NCBI RefSeq assembly: GCF_000737695.1
Contig: NZ_JPRM01000044.1
Location: 1 to 38,845 of the forward strand
Length of the DNA: 38,845 nt
From: Flavobacterium hydatis
Lineage (GTDB): Bacteria > Bacteroidota > Bacteroidia > Flavobacteriales > Flavobacteriaceae
Direction: 5' to 3'
Shown: piece after piece, positions 20,642-29,644 of the stretch
Position numbering within the stretch: position 1 is the stretch's first letter
Layout: each line of letters starts with the position of its first letter
The notes under the pieces: generated by a model
What the model saw: the letters and a program-made list of their open reading frames with translations, nothing else
What the model was told of the DNA's origin: nothing
Databases searched by the model: none
Position numbers and translations under genes: made by a program

Positions 20642-23600
20642 TTATTCGATAGGAGCATCTTTTTTTCGATTGAATACCCAGAATATAATAGGGAATACAA
20701 GCAATGTTAAGATGGTTGCAGTAATTAAACCACCGATGATAACTATCGCCAATGGTTTTTGAGATTCTGAACCAATTCCTGTAGAAATTGCTGCTGGCAT
20801 TAACCCGATAGATGCCATAAGTGCTGTCATTACAACTGCTCGTGTTCTTGCTTTTACTCCTATAAAAATAGATTCTTCGAGGGTATGTTTGGCTTTTATA
20901 TTATTATGAAATTCGGATATTAAGATAACTCCGTTCTGGATACAAATTCCTAATAAGGCTATAAAACCAACTCCAGCAGAGATTCCAAAGTTCATTCCTG
21001 TAACGTGTAATGCGATTATACCTCCAATTATTGCAAAAGGAACATTGGCAAGAACTAATAAAGAATCTTTTAAGTTACCAAACATTATAAATAACAAAAC
21101 AAATATCCCGATTAAACTAATAGGTACTACCTGGCTTAAACGTGCACTGGCACGAACTTGATTTTCAAATTCTCCAGTCCATCCAGTTGTGTAGCCATTT
21201 GGTAATTCTAGTTTATTTACTTTGGCTTGAGCTTCGGCAATTGTACTACCTAAATCTCGATCACGTACAGAAAATTTCACACCAATAAATCGTTTGGTAT
21301 TATCTCTATAAATGTATGCCGGACCTGTTAAGGTTTCTAAGTCACAAATTTCTTTTAGCGGAATCTTAGCTCCACTCATTGTTGGTACTTTTAGATTACT
21401 AATATCTATTTCATCTTTTCGGTATTCTTTGGCATATCGTACACGAACATCAAATTTCTTTTCGCCTTCGTATTTCTGTGTAGCTATTTTTCCACCAAAA
21501 GCGAGTTCCAATACAGCTTGAGCATCGGCTAGAGAAACACCATAACCAGCCATACGATCTCTGTTAAGTAAAACACTAATTTCTGGTTGTCCGATATTAC
21601 GTAATATACCAACATCTTTTATTCCGGGAATGCCTTTAATTTGCGCCATTACTTTCTTGGCAAGCTCATCTAGTTTGTTTAAATCTTCACCGTAAATTTT
21701 TACCGCATTTGATGCTTTAAAACCCGCAACTGCTTCGGCAACATTATCTACTACTGGCTGAGAATAGTTATAGGTAATACCTTGATATTGCTTTAATTTT
21801 TTATCCATTTCATTGACTAATTCATCAGATGAAATTTTTCTTGTCCATTCTTTTTTAGGTTTTAAGTCTACTTGAAACTGCAGGAAACCAAAACCATTTG
21901 GATCTGTACCATCATTTGTTCTTCCGGTTTGAGATAATACTCCTTTTACTTCAGGGAAACTTTGCAGTTCTTTCCTTATTATCGCAGCAGTTTTTACACT
22001 TTCGGGTAGGGAAGAACTCATAGGTAATTCGGCAGTTACCCAAAGTGCTCCTTCATTAAGTTGAGGTAAAAATTCTGTTCCTAAAAATGTAGCCGAGAAA
22101 AATACAACTACTAATAGCGCTATTGCGGTAGTTAGTGTTTTTACTTTATGTTTAAATGTCCACGCAAAACCAGACGATACAATTCGATCCCAGAAGTTTA
22201 CAAACGGATTATGTTTTTCTTTTACATTTTTGTTTAATAACAAATGCGATAATACAGGAACTAGTGTTAATGTAAATATTAAAGCGCCCATTAATGCAAA
22301 ACCTAGTGTATAGGCTAGGGGAGAGAACATTTTTCCTTCTACCTTTTGGAAAGCAAAAATTGGTAATAAAGCCGTAATAATAATCAATTTAGAGAAGAAG
22401 ATTGATTTACCCATTTCGGCACCTGTTCTTTTAATCAAACTTCCTTTGGCTATTTTATTAAATTTTGGCATTCCTAATTGATGTGCACGGCGGTCTAAAA
22501 CAACAAACAATCCCTCAACCATGACCACCGCACCATCAATAATAATTCCGAAATCGACTGCACCCAAGCTTAATAAATTGGCGCTCATTCCCATTAACTT
22601 AAGGCATAAAAACGCAAAAAGTAAGGATAACGGGATAACTATAGAAACAATAAATGTTGTTCTCCAGTCGGCCATAAATAAGAATACAATACAGGTAACC
22701 AAGATGATCCCTTCAAATAAATTATGCATAACCGTTTCGGTCGTATAATTCATTAAATTATCACGATCATAAAACGTTTCAATCTTTATGTCTTTGGGTA
22801 ATATTTTTTCGTTAAGCTCTTTTACTTTATCCTTAATTAAGGCTAATGTTTCCTTGGCATTTTCGCCTTTTCGCATTACTACAATTCCTTCTACAACATC
22901 ATCGTCATTACCTATACCTGTTTGCCCTACTCTAGGCATAGCACTTTCGTATACATTGGCAAGGTTTTTTACTAATATAGGATTCCCATTTGCATCATCT
23001 ACAATTATGTTTTCTATATCTGGAATAGAGGTTAATAAACCAACTCCTCGTACAACAAATGCCTGACCATTTTTTTCGATTACATCTCCACCAACATTTA
23101 AATTACTTGCATTTACGGCATTATATACCTGAAGCGGAGTAATATTATATTTAGACAATTTCATTGGGTCTACACCAACTTCATAGGTTTTTTCTTGTCC
23201 ACCAAAAGCATTTAAATCAGCCACACCAGGTACAGCACGAAGTTGTCTGTCGATTATCCAGTTTTGGTACGTTAAAAGTTCACGGCTATCACGGCTTTTA
23301 CTTCTTATTATGTATCTAAAAATTTCGCCAGTAGGACCATAAGGAGGTTGTACATCTGGCTCGACACCATCTGGCAAAGAAACATTCTTTAATAAATTAT
23401 TTACCTGTTGGCGCGCAAATGTATCATCGACTCCATCATCAAAAATTATTTTTATTACAGACAGTCCAAACATGGTAATACTACGTACACTTGTTTTCTT
23501 TTGTACAGAGTTCATAGATATTTCGACTGGCGAAGTCACAAAACGTTCTACTTCTTCGGCACTACGCCCATTCCATTGTGTGATGATAATGATTTGCGTA

Positions 23601-23740
23601 TTGGTTACATCTGGAAATGCATCTATTGGCATATTCTTGAAAGAAATAAATCCTGCAATAGCTAATACTCCTACCCAGAAAAAGGTAAATGCTTTGTTCT
23701 TGAGTGAAAAAGCAATGAGGTTTCTTATGAATTTGTTCAT
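20642..23740 (-). CDS. czcA: CzcA/CusA-family heavy-metal efflux RND transporter
   Basis: This is the inner-membrane proton-driven pump of a tripartite metal exporter. The 1032-aa product has the RND layout of two halves, each with a large periplasmic loop and a six-helix bundle. It begins MNKFIRNLIAFSLKNKAFTF and has the family motif MPIDAFPDVTNTQIII. Helix 4 carries DFGIIIDGAVVMVEG (D396, D402, E409), the acidic pattern of CzcA-type (Co/Zn/Cd/Ni) pumps; CusA-type Cu/Ag pumps have a different helix-4 pattern. The second half contains GISAGVGFIALLGICIQNGV. The exact metal is inferred and not certain. It is the last gene of the operon, 86 bp after the porin gene, and is followed by the hairpin at 20555-20596. 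Confidence 0.93.
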   Translation of the reverse strand: MNKFIRNLIAFSLKNKAFTFFWVGVLAIAGFISFKNMPIDAFPDVTNTQIIIITQWNGRSAEEVERFVTSPVEISMNSVQKKTSVRSITMFGLSVIKIIFDDGVDDTFARQQVNNLLKNVSLPDGVEPDVQPPYGPTGEIFRYIIRSKSRDSRELLTYQNWIIDRQLRAVPGVADLNAFGGQEKTYEVGVDPMKLSKYNITPLQVYNAVNASNLNVGGDVIEKNGQAFVVRGVGLLTSIPDIENIIVDDANGNPILVKNLANVYESAMPRVGQTGIGNDDDVVEGIVVMRKGENAKETLALIKDKVKELNEKILPKDIKIETFYDRDNLMNYTTETVMHNLFEGIILVTCIVFLFMADWRTTFIVSIVIPLSLLFAFLCLKLMGMSANLLSLGAVDFGIIIDGAVVMVEGLFVVLDRRAHQLGMPKFNKIAKGSLIKRTGAEMGKSIFFSKLIIITALLPIFAFQKVEGKMFSPLAYTLGFALMGALIFTLTLVPVLSHLLLNKNVKEKHNPFVNFWDRIVSSGFAWTFKHKVKTLTTAIALLVVVFFSATFLGTEFLPQLNEGALWVTAELPMSSSLPESVKTAAIIRKELQSFPEVKGVLSQTGRTNDGTDPNGFGFLQFQVDLKPKKEWTRKISSDELVNEMDKKLKQYQGITYNYSQPVVDNVAEAVAGFKASNAVKIYGEDLNKLDELAKKVMAQIKGIPGIKDVGILRNIGQPEISVLLNRDRMAGYGVSLADAQAVLELAFGGKIATQKYEGEKKFDVRVRYAKEYRKDEIDISNLKVPTMSGAKIPLKEICDLETLTGPAYIYRDNTKRFIGVKFSVRDRDLGSTIAEAQAKVNKLELPNGYTTGWTGEFENQVRASARLSQVVPISLIGIFVLLFIMFGNLKDSLLVLANVPFAIIGGIIALHVTGMNFGISAGVGFIALLGICIQNGVILISEFHNNIKAKHTLEESIFIGVKARTRAVVMTALMASIGLMPAAISTGIGSESQKPLAIVIIGGLITATILTLLVFPIIFWVFNRKKDAPIE

Positions 23741-23826
23741 TTTAAAAAGTATTTTAAATGATGAATTTTATTTTTTTATTGTGAGATGTCTTATTTTAAA
23801 CATTATAACTTTTGTTCTTACGAATA

Positions 23827-25092
23827 TTAAAACTCGGTATGAAAGCGTAATGCAAAAAAATGAACAGGACCTCTGTCTTTATTATATGCTGGATTTATTG
23901 CAAACTGATAATCGGGCGAAAGCGTAAAATGTGTATTTGGGATTAAAAAAGAATAATACACTTCGGCAATTTGTTCTGTTCCATAATTTAAACTACCATC
24001 ACCAATCATAAATCCATTTCCGCCTAGTTTTTGGTATTCTTTATGAGAGGCTGATAATCCATTGGCAACAATTGCAATACCAGCAAAATCATTTGGGCGG
24101 TTCCACATTTTTCCTTGCAAGTTGATTCCTAATTGCGCTGAGCGATCAATTTCTGTAAATGCCCAAGTTTCATTTTTACCATCATTATAGCTCATTCTTG
24201 CAAACAGTCCCCAACTATCTTTATGAGTGTAATCCATGTTTAAACCCAATCCGTATTTGGTACGACCATTTCTTTGAGTGCTTACGATATCGGGTGCTGT
24301 TATAAAATTACTATTGGCTTCGTCATAATTTCCCATTCCTGCTACATTGCGAAATCCTAATAGTTTTATAATGCTTGTATCATTGTTTTTAAAAGTTATT
24401 TTTTTCTCGACTTCTACATTCAAGGCATTCGAATCTTTAAAGCTAAAAGCTACATTAGGGCCATTTGCCGTAGTAGGTTCTGCGCTTAAACTTGCTCTTA
24501 CCTGCCAGCTATTAAACTGATAATTAATATATAATCCATCTGTATATCCTCGAGTATTTGCGGCGTAATCCCAAGCTCCGTGCGTCATTAACGACCAGTT
24601 TAAAAACTGAGTTCTGGGATCATGAGAATAGGCATTATCATCAAAATAATCTGAGAGTCCAAATTTTCCAAATACCAATTGTAAGGATCGATTATCTTTA
24701 AACTGAAATATTTGTTCCAAGAGCATTCTCGCCACATATACTACAGGCTTAGGATCTCCAATTCTAAAGGTTTCTCCGTTAGGAAAACCTCCTAATCCTC
24801 TTGCTTGTGACAAACCTTGTCCTCCAGACATTTCTGGATTAAATGTGGCTGTTGCTCCTTTCCAAAGTGGTACATCCAGATACAAAGTTGCTGTTAATGA
24901 TAAAGCGCTTTCTTCTTCTGGATTCATACTATTTGTTCCTGAATAGGCAGCATTAAAAGCAGGATGATATTGATAAATAGAAGTCATTTGATATTTTAGA
25001 CTATATTTTCGTATCGAATCTGTTTCTTGAGAAAAGGATATTGTTGTAATAAGCAAGGTTGCAAAACTCAATATATTTACAGATTTTTCCAT
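23827..25092 (-). CDS. OprB-like carbohydrate porin within the efflux operon, 421 aa
   Basis: This is an outer-membrane beta-barrel of the OprB (carbohydrate-selective porin) type. It has a signal peptide (MEKSVNILSFATLLITTISF, then SQE). The segment MTSIYQYHPAFNAAYSGTNS is the usual OprB opening. GGQGLSQARGLGGFPNGETF and KFGLSDYFDDNAYSHDPRTQ lie in the middle, and the end FFALRFHTEF shows the C-terminal aromatic residue typical of barrels. It lies only 4 bp after the adaptor gene and is co-directional with it. A sugar porin is unexpected in a metal exporter operon; it may have been recruited for ion passage or envelope balance. The family call is good; the substrate is unknown. Confidence 0.85.
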   Translation of the reverse strand: MEKSVNILSFATLLITTISFSQETDSIRKYSLKYQMTSIYQYHPAFNAAYSGTNSMNPEEESALSLTATLYLDVPLWKGATATFNPEMSGGQGLSQARGLGGFPNGETFRIGDPKPVVYVARMLLEQIFQFKDNRSLQLVFGKFGLSDYFDDNAYSHDPRTQFLNWSLMTHGAWDYAANTRGYTDGLYINYQFNSWQVRASLSAEPTTANGPNVAFSFKDSNALNVEVEKKITFKNNDTSIIKLLGFRNVAGMGNYDEANSNFITAPDIVSTQRNGRTKYGLGLNMDYTHKDSWGLFARMSYNDGKNETWAFTEIDRSAQLGINLQGKMWNRPNDFAGIAIVANGLSASHKEYQKLGGNGFMIGDGSLNYGTEQIAEVYYSFLIPNTHFTLSPDYQFAINPAYNKDRGPVHFFALRFHTEF

Positions 25093-25096
25093 TTAA

Positions 25097-26185
25097 TTAA
25101 TCGTTTAAAGCGTCATAAATAAATAGTTGATTATTAGTAATTACCTTTTCATTTTCTTTTAAACCACTAGATATATATGTTGTAGCTCCTACTTGGCGAT
25201 AAACATCTACTTGTCTGGTTCCAATATTATTACGATCTTTAAAGATCATCACATAATTTTTGCTTTTATCAAATATGATAGCTGTACTTGGTACTGCAAT
25301 CATCGATTTATCTTCATCAAATGATAATTTGATACTTGCATTCATATCTGGTTTTAATAAAAAATCGGTATTTTGTAGTTTGATACGAGCTTTCATCGCC
25401 TTGGTTTCCGGATCGATGATGTTAAAAATTTTATCGACTTTACCTTTAAAGATTTTATCAGGATAACTTAATGTAGTTACATCTGCATCGATACCTAATT
25501 TTACCTTATTAATATCAATTTCATTAATATTGGCTATAGCCCAAACTTCGCTTATTTCGGCAATATCAAAGATGTTTTCAGAGCGATCATTTCTTAATAA
25601 CATATCTTGGTTTATACTTTTCTGAATAATAAAACCACTTATAGGCGCTGTTACCTGATAGATAGATCCAGCTTTTATATTGTAGATTTTATATATTTCC
25701 TGAACTCTGTTTAGTTGTGATTGAGCTTTACCAACTTCACTTTTTGCTTGTAGAACATCTCTTTCGGCATTTAGTTTTCCTTCAAACAATTCTTGAGCTA
25801 CTTTTAGTCCGTTTTTTGCAACCAACAAATCGCTTTTGGCATCCACCATTTGCTTTTCGATATCGGCAACATCGGTACTTCTTATAATTGCCAATACTTG
25901 CCCTTTGTGTACATAATCACCAAGTTCTACATTTACCTTTACAACATTTCCGCCTACAAGAGGGTATACGTCGATTAGCTTATTATTGTCGGCAGTAATT
26001 TTTCCGTAAAAACTCAATTCATTTTTTACAGGAATTGTTTTGGCTTCGGCAGTTTTTGTCGTTTTAAGCATTTGATCACTTAAAACAAATGAGGTAGTAT
26101 TTTCGGGATTATCAACTTCTTTCTTGCAACTTGTTATTGATAATCCAATGATTGCGATTCCTATGATTAATTTATATTTCATCAT
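25097..26185 (-). CDS. czcB: Periplasmic adaptor (HlyD/CzcB/CusB family), lipoprotein
   Basis: This is the membrane-fusion subunit linking pump and outer-membrane channel. The 362-aa product has a lipoprotein signal with lipobox ITSC (MMKYKLIIGIAIIGLSITSC, Cys20), so it should be lipid-anchored. The barrel-sandwich region carries VYPLVGGNVVKVNVELGDYV and VTAPISGFIIQKS around a coiled-coil hairpin (about 105-165, KQMVDAKSDLLVAKNGL). Beta-barrel and membrane-proximal parts follow (PDMNASIKLSFDEDKSMIAV). It lacks an evident CusB metal-binding methionine cluster. It starts 12 bp after the channel gene. Confidence 0.9.
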   Translation of the reverse strand: MMKYKLIIGIAIIGLSITSCKKEVDNPENTTSFVLSDQMLKTTKTAEAKTIPVKNELSFYGKITADNNKLIDVYPLVGGNVVKVNVELGDYVHKGQVLAIIRSTDVADIEKQMVDAKSDLLVAKNGLKVAQELFEGKLNAERDVLQAKSEVGKAQSQLNRVQEIYKIYNIKAGSIYQVTAPISGFIIQKSINQDMLLRNDRSENIFDIAEISEVWAIANINEIDINKVKLGIDADVTTLSYPDKIFKGKVDKIFNIIDPETKAMKARIKLQNTDFLLKPDMNASIKLSFDEDKSMIAVPSTAIIFDKSKNYVMIFKDRNNIGTRQVDVYRQVGATTYISSGLKENEKVITNNQLFIYDALND

Positions 26186-26197
26186 TTGTTTGAGTTT

Positions 26198-27445
26198 TTA
26201 AAATAAATCTTTGTTGATTGTACTATTTAGTTCTTCACCCGAAAGGACTACGTTTTTCTTTAACTCATTGAGTTGGACTGCAGCTTGATTATAACTTTCC
26301 ATAAAATCGGTAAACTCTAATATGCTAATATTTCTTTTCTGAAAATTATCGAGCATTCCTTTGTACACAGCTTCAAAATCAGCATTAGTAGATGGTTTTA
26401 GCAGCATGTAATTTTTTCGGGATTCATCCCATTTGCTCCAAATCGAATTAATTTCGGTTTGTAATTGCAAATCAAAATTTTGCTTATCAATTTTTGATTG
26501 ATTTAAAATTGTTTCTGCATACTTAATATTCCCTTTGTTTTTGTTCCAAAGTGGTAGCGGAATTCCAATTGATAAATTTGATTCTTTTTCAAAAGCACCA
26601 CTTCTTTGGTCATAATTTACGCCAAGAGTGATATCTGGGATAGAAAGTGATTTTTGCCATTTTATATTTAATTCATTGGCTTCAATATTTTTTTGTGTCA
26701 ATAAATAATCCGGACGATTTGCAATAGCGTCTTTCTGAAAAGCATCAGAATCAAAAGGGATTATTTTAGTATATTTATTAAAGTCGTTTTCGGTAACAAT
26801 CGGAATCACATTTTCGGTTTCATTCAATAATAACTTTAAGTTGCCTTGCTCCTCAATATTACTATTAACAACCTCCATTCTTTCGTTTTTAAAATTCAGG
26901 AATAACGATTGTAGTCGTACTAAATCTTTTAGTGGTACATTTCCTTTTTGTGCCTGTACAGAGTAGGAGTTAATTAAATCCTCGATATGTACGAGTTGCT
27001 TATCTGTAGTTTCAAGGTTTTTGGTATTGTAGTATACAGTATAAAAACTTTTTCGTAATTGTAGTTTTAATGTACGCAGTAAGTCATTAAATTGTAATTG
27101 GGCTAATTGCTCATTAGTTTGGGCTAATTTTACTTCATTACGTTTTTTTCCTCCTAAGTAAATTAGTTGCTCAATCCCGAAAGCTTTTTGCCCATTTTTT
27201 CCAATATCAAAGTATTGCTTGTTTTCTGGATTGTAGGCATTTAAATCGGCAGTAATTGTAGGGTTCTCCCATATTTTTGCCTGAATTGTTAGTGCCTTTG
27301 CCGCATCGATATTGTAGTGGGATGCTAGCAAAAAGAGGTTATTTTTTAAAAATTGACTTTCACAATCTTGTAGAGTGATTGTTTTTTGAGCCATTGCCAC
27401 CTGACTGAGCAGCATAAGAATTATTAGGGTTAATAAATTTCTCAT
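26198..27445 (-). CDS. czcC: TolC-like outer-membrane efflux protein (CzcC/CusC family)
   Basis: This is the outer-membrane channel of the tripartite exporter. The 415-aa product has a signal peptide (MRNLLTLIILMLLSQVAMAQ) and the two long helical OEP repeats typical of TolC homologues. Examples are YNIDAAKALTIQAKIWENPT and GVNYDQRSGAFEKESNLSIG, with the second helical segment NFDLQLQTEINSIWSKWDES. It is the first efflux gene after the histidine kinase. The 83-bp gap between them carries the putative operator at 27465-27523. Length and order (C, B, A) fit metal-RND operons. Confidence 0.9.
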   Translation of the reverse strand: MRNLLTLIILMLLSQVAMAQKTITLQDCESQFLKNNLFLLASHYNIDAAKALTIQAKIWENPTITADLNAYNPENKQYFDIGKNGQKAFGIEQLIYLGGKKRNEVKLAQTNEQLAQLQFNDLLRTLKLQLRKSFYTVYYNTKNLETTDKQLVHIEDLINSYSVQAQKGNVPLKDLVRLQSLFLNFKNERMEVVNSNIEEQGNLKLLLNETENVIPIVTENDFNKYTKIIPFDSDAFQKDAIANRPDYLLTQKNIEANELNIKWQKSLSIPDITLGVNYDQRSGAFEKESNLSIGIPLPLWNKNKGNIKYAETILNQSKIDKQNFDLQLQTEINSIWSKWDESRKNYMLLKPSTNADFEAVYKGMLDNFQKRNISILEFTDFMESYNQAAVQLNELKKNVVLSGEELNSTINKDLF

Positions 27446-27464
27446 TGTATGAATTTTATTTATA

Positions 27465-27523
27465 CAAATATGCTATCTACAGACTTTAAGAAACCTTAAA
27501 ATCTACCTTAAAAATACCTTAAA
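27465..27523 (-). promoter_or_regulatory. Operator and promoter of the efflux genes: four ~11-bp-spaced repeats plus -7 box
   Basis: Four copies of ACYTTAAR start at 27483, 27493, 27505 and 27516 (spacing 10, 12 and 11). On the minus strand they read as TTTAAGGT-like direct repeats. Just downstream is CATATTTG (27465-27472), one mismatch from TAnnTTTG, about 20 bp before the czcC ATG. Direct repeats at one-helical-turn spacing overlapping the -33 region are typical of OmpR/PhoB-type regulator binding. The regulator is inferred to be the response regulator encoded at 28887-29567. Confidence 0.65.
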
Positions 27524-27528
27524 TTTTT

Positions 27529-28890
27529 TTAAAAACGAAAAAATAACTGAAATAAATTCTTGTTATTTTTTGGAACTGAGTAAGTTATAGTTCCATTGTG
27601 AAGTGTTAAAATGCGCTGAACTATTCTTAAACCAAGTCCGAAACCTGAAGTTCCTATAGCGTTTTTCCCACGCATAAATGGTTGAAAAAGATTCTTTTGT
27701 TCCTCTTCATTTAGTGTTTTGCCAGTATTAGAAACAGAAATTATTAAGTTATGATTTGCTGTACTAATTTTTATTTCTGCTTGTTTGTTGTCAGAATATA
27801 CGCATGCGTTTTTTAGAACATTACTTAAAGCAATTTCTAATAAATTTTTATTACCCTCTATTTCTAAAGCAGTATCCAGATTATCATTTTCTTCGATATC
27901 AAATGAAATGACAAAATCAGGAAATGTGTTATTTAATTTTTCGATGCATGTAAAAATAATTTCATCCATTCGATGAGGTTCTTTATTTTCATGCTTTTTA
28001 TTATCCAGTTTAGATAAAATCAATAACGAATGTATTAATTCAGTTAATTGATTTACATCGGATAAGATGACTTTTAAAAAATTCTTACTCTCATTATCTG
28101 TTTTATCATTAGAAATTACATTTTCTATCTGAGAAGTTATTCTAGATAAAGGCGTTCTTAGCTCGTGAGATGCATGAGCCGTAAATTCTTTTTGTTTTTG
28201 ATAAGAAATCTCAATTCGATCCATCATAAAGTTAAACTCATTGGCAATCAGATCAATTTCATTGTCTTTGCTTTGAGTTTCAACACGCGTGTCTAAATTG
28301 TTTTCGTTTATTTTTTTTATTTTCTGATGGAATAATCCCAACGGACTCATTACTTTTTTGATAGTAAATGAGGTAAGTAACCAACAAGATGTAGTAAAGA
28401 AAACATAAGATAGAATTAAAACATATCGCAAATAGAGTAGTTTTCGTTTACCATAAAGATCTGTTGCCGATATTAAAGCATAAAAATCCTTATCGCCAGT
28501 ATCATAAAAAACACCATAAACTTCATAATCTCCTTGTTGCTTAAAAAAGGTTTTATTTTTTTTGAGATATTTTAAATCTGCAACCGACCAATTAATCTTA
28601 GCATCATCAATACTGCTATAGATTAATTTATAGTTAGAGTCGAAGATTAATGTTTTTTCGTCATAGAGCTGATTAATAGAGTTTCTATCAATCAATTTTA
28701 AGAGACGATGATCAATTTCTTTTACATTGACCAAAAGTTTAATATTAGATAACGCTTTTATTTCTAAGCGATCCTGAAACTCTTCTTTTCTAAAATTAGA
28801 GTACAAGACAAATATCAATGTTGAGGCTAAGCCAAACAAGATTGTAAAAAGTAAACTTACTAAAAGCGATATCCTATTTTTTAATGTCAT
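27529..28890 (-). CDS. Sensor histidine kinase of the metal efflux locus, 453 aa
   Basis: This is a membrane histidine kinase. It has a first membrane helix (about 8-30), a periplasmic sensor domain of about 120 aa without obvious Cys/Met metal clusters, and a second helix (about 153-173). HAMP follows at about 175-230. HisKA carries H242 in ASHELRTPLSR. HATPase_c has the N box LSNVLKNACVYSDN and the G box TSGFGLGLRIVQRI. The layout resembles CusS/CzcS-type kinases in role and position. Its ATG overlaps the response-regulator stop (ATGA, 4 bp), which shows translational coupling. It ends just before the operator at 27465-27523. The metal sensed cannot be read from sequence. Confidence 0.93.
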   Translation of the reverse strand: MTLKNRISLLVSLLFTILFGLASTLIFVLYSNFRKEEFQDRLEIKALSNIKLLVNVKEIDHRLLKLIDRNSINQLYDEKTLIFDSNYKLIYSSIDDAKINWSVADLKYLKKNKTFFKQQGDYEVYGVFYDTGDKDFYALISATDLYGKRKLLYLRYVLILSYVFFTTSCWLLTSFTIKKVMSPLGLFHQKIKKINENNLDTRVETQSKDNEIDLIANEFNFMMDRIEISYQKQKEFTAHASHELRTPLSRITSQIENVISNDKTDNESKNFLKVILSDVNQLTELIHSLLILSKLDNKKHENKEPHRMDEIIFTCIEKLNNTFPDFVISFDIEENDNLDTALEIEGNKNLLEIALSNVLKNACVYSDNKQAEIKISTANHNLIISVSNTGKTLNEEEQKNLFQPFMRGKNAIGTSGFGLGLRIVQRILTLHNGTITYSVPKNNKNLFQLFFRF

Positions 28891-29567
28891 TCCTGATCAC
28901 TTAAATAATATCCGTACCCAATTTTGGTTCTAATTAATTTTATATCGTGATTTTTATCAATCTTCTTTCTTATAAAATTAATGTAAACTTCAATCGTATT
29001 TTGATTGGTTTCGATATGATAATCCCATAATCTCTCGGCTATATACTGTTTAGATAGCACTTTTCCTTTGGCATTTGCCAACATTAGTATGAGCTTAAAT
29101 TCTTTAGGAGTTAATTTAATTTCTTCACCCGAACGTAATACTTTCATTTCAGATTCTAAAATAACCAAATCCTGTATATTTATTTTTGTAGCTGTTTGTT
29201 GCGGAATTATTTTTCGTCTCATAAGAGCAGTAATTCTGGCAAACAATTCTTCAAAATGGAATGGTTTTACTAAATAATCATCGGCTCCGTTTTCAAAAGA
29301 AATTAATTTATCTTCAATTTCACCAAAAGCGGTAAGCATGATTATAGGCGTTTTTTTGTCAATTTCCCGGATTGCTTTACAAACTTCAATTCCGTTTTTG
29401 CCTGGAACATTAATATCTAGTATGACTAAATCATATTCAGTAGGAATATATTTCTTCAGTAAAAATAAGCCATCATAAAAAGGAATACATTCAAATGACT
29501 TTGAAGTAAAAAAAGAAACGATTTCTGTAGATAAAGTAAAATCGTCTTCGAGTAATAAAATCTTCAT
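28887..29567 (-). CDS. OmpR/PhoB-family response regulator of the metal efflux locus
   Basis: The 226-aa regulator has a receiver domain (acidic pocket ED at 7-9, phospho-acceptor D51 in LVILDINVPG, conserved K in YLVKPF). Its winged-helix DNA-binding domain includes LTPKEFKLILMLANAKGKVL and ends with IRTKIGYGYYL. It is of the OmpR type and is presumably activated by the downstream kinase. Its likely target is the repeat array before czcC, and it may also control its own expression. Upstream is a 15-bp inverted repeat at 29583-29632. Length and motifs are complete. Confidence 0.94.
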   Translation of the reverse strand: MKILLLEDDFTLSTEIVSFFTSKSFECIPFYDGLFLLKKYIPTEYDLVILDINVPGKNGIEVCKAIREIDKKTPIIMLTAFGEIEDKLISFENGADDYLVKPFHFEELFARITALMRRKIIPQQTATKINIQDLVILESEMKVLRSGEEIKLTPKEFKLILMLANAKGKVLSKQYIAERLWDYHIETNQNTIEVYINFIRKKIDKNHDIKLIRTKIGYGYYLSDQE

Positions 29568-29582
29568 TTAGACTGTTTATTT

Positions 29583-29632
29583 GTTAATTCGGTTATTCGT
29601 ATAATTTGGTTTACTTAAATAACCGAATTAAC
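29583..29632. promoter_or_regulatory. 15-bp perfect inverted repeat upstream of the response regulator gene
   Basis: GTTAATTCGGTTATT (29583-29597) and AATAACCGAATTAAC (29618-29632) are perfect inverted copies, 20 nt apart. They lie between the M42 peptidase stop and the response-regulator ATG, 16 bp before the latter. This may be an operator or a long-loop terminator for the peptidase gene; the T tract expected of a terminator on the minus strand is absent. Confidence 0.6.
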
Positions 29633-29644
29633 GTTTAAACATTT

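Noticed and set aside
23408..23927. Plus-strand open frames across the start of czcA and end of the porin gene
   Set aside because: They are antisense to two recognised genes and have low-complexity translations.
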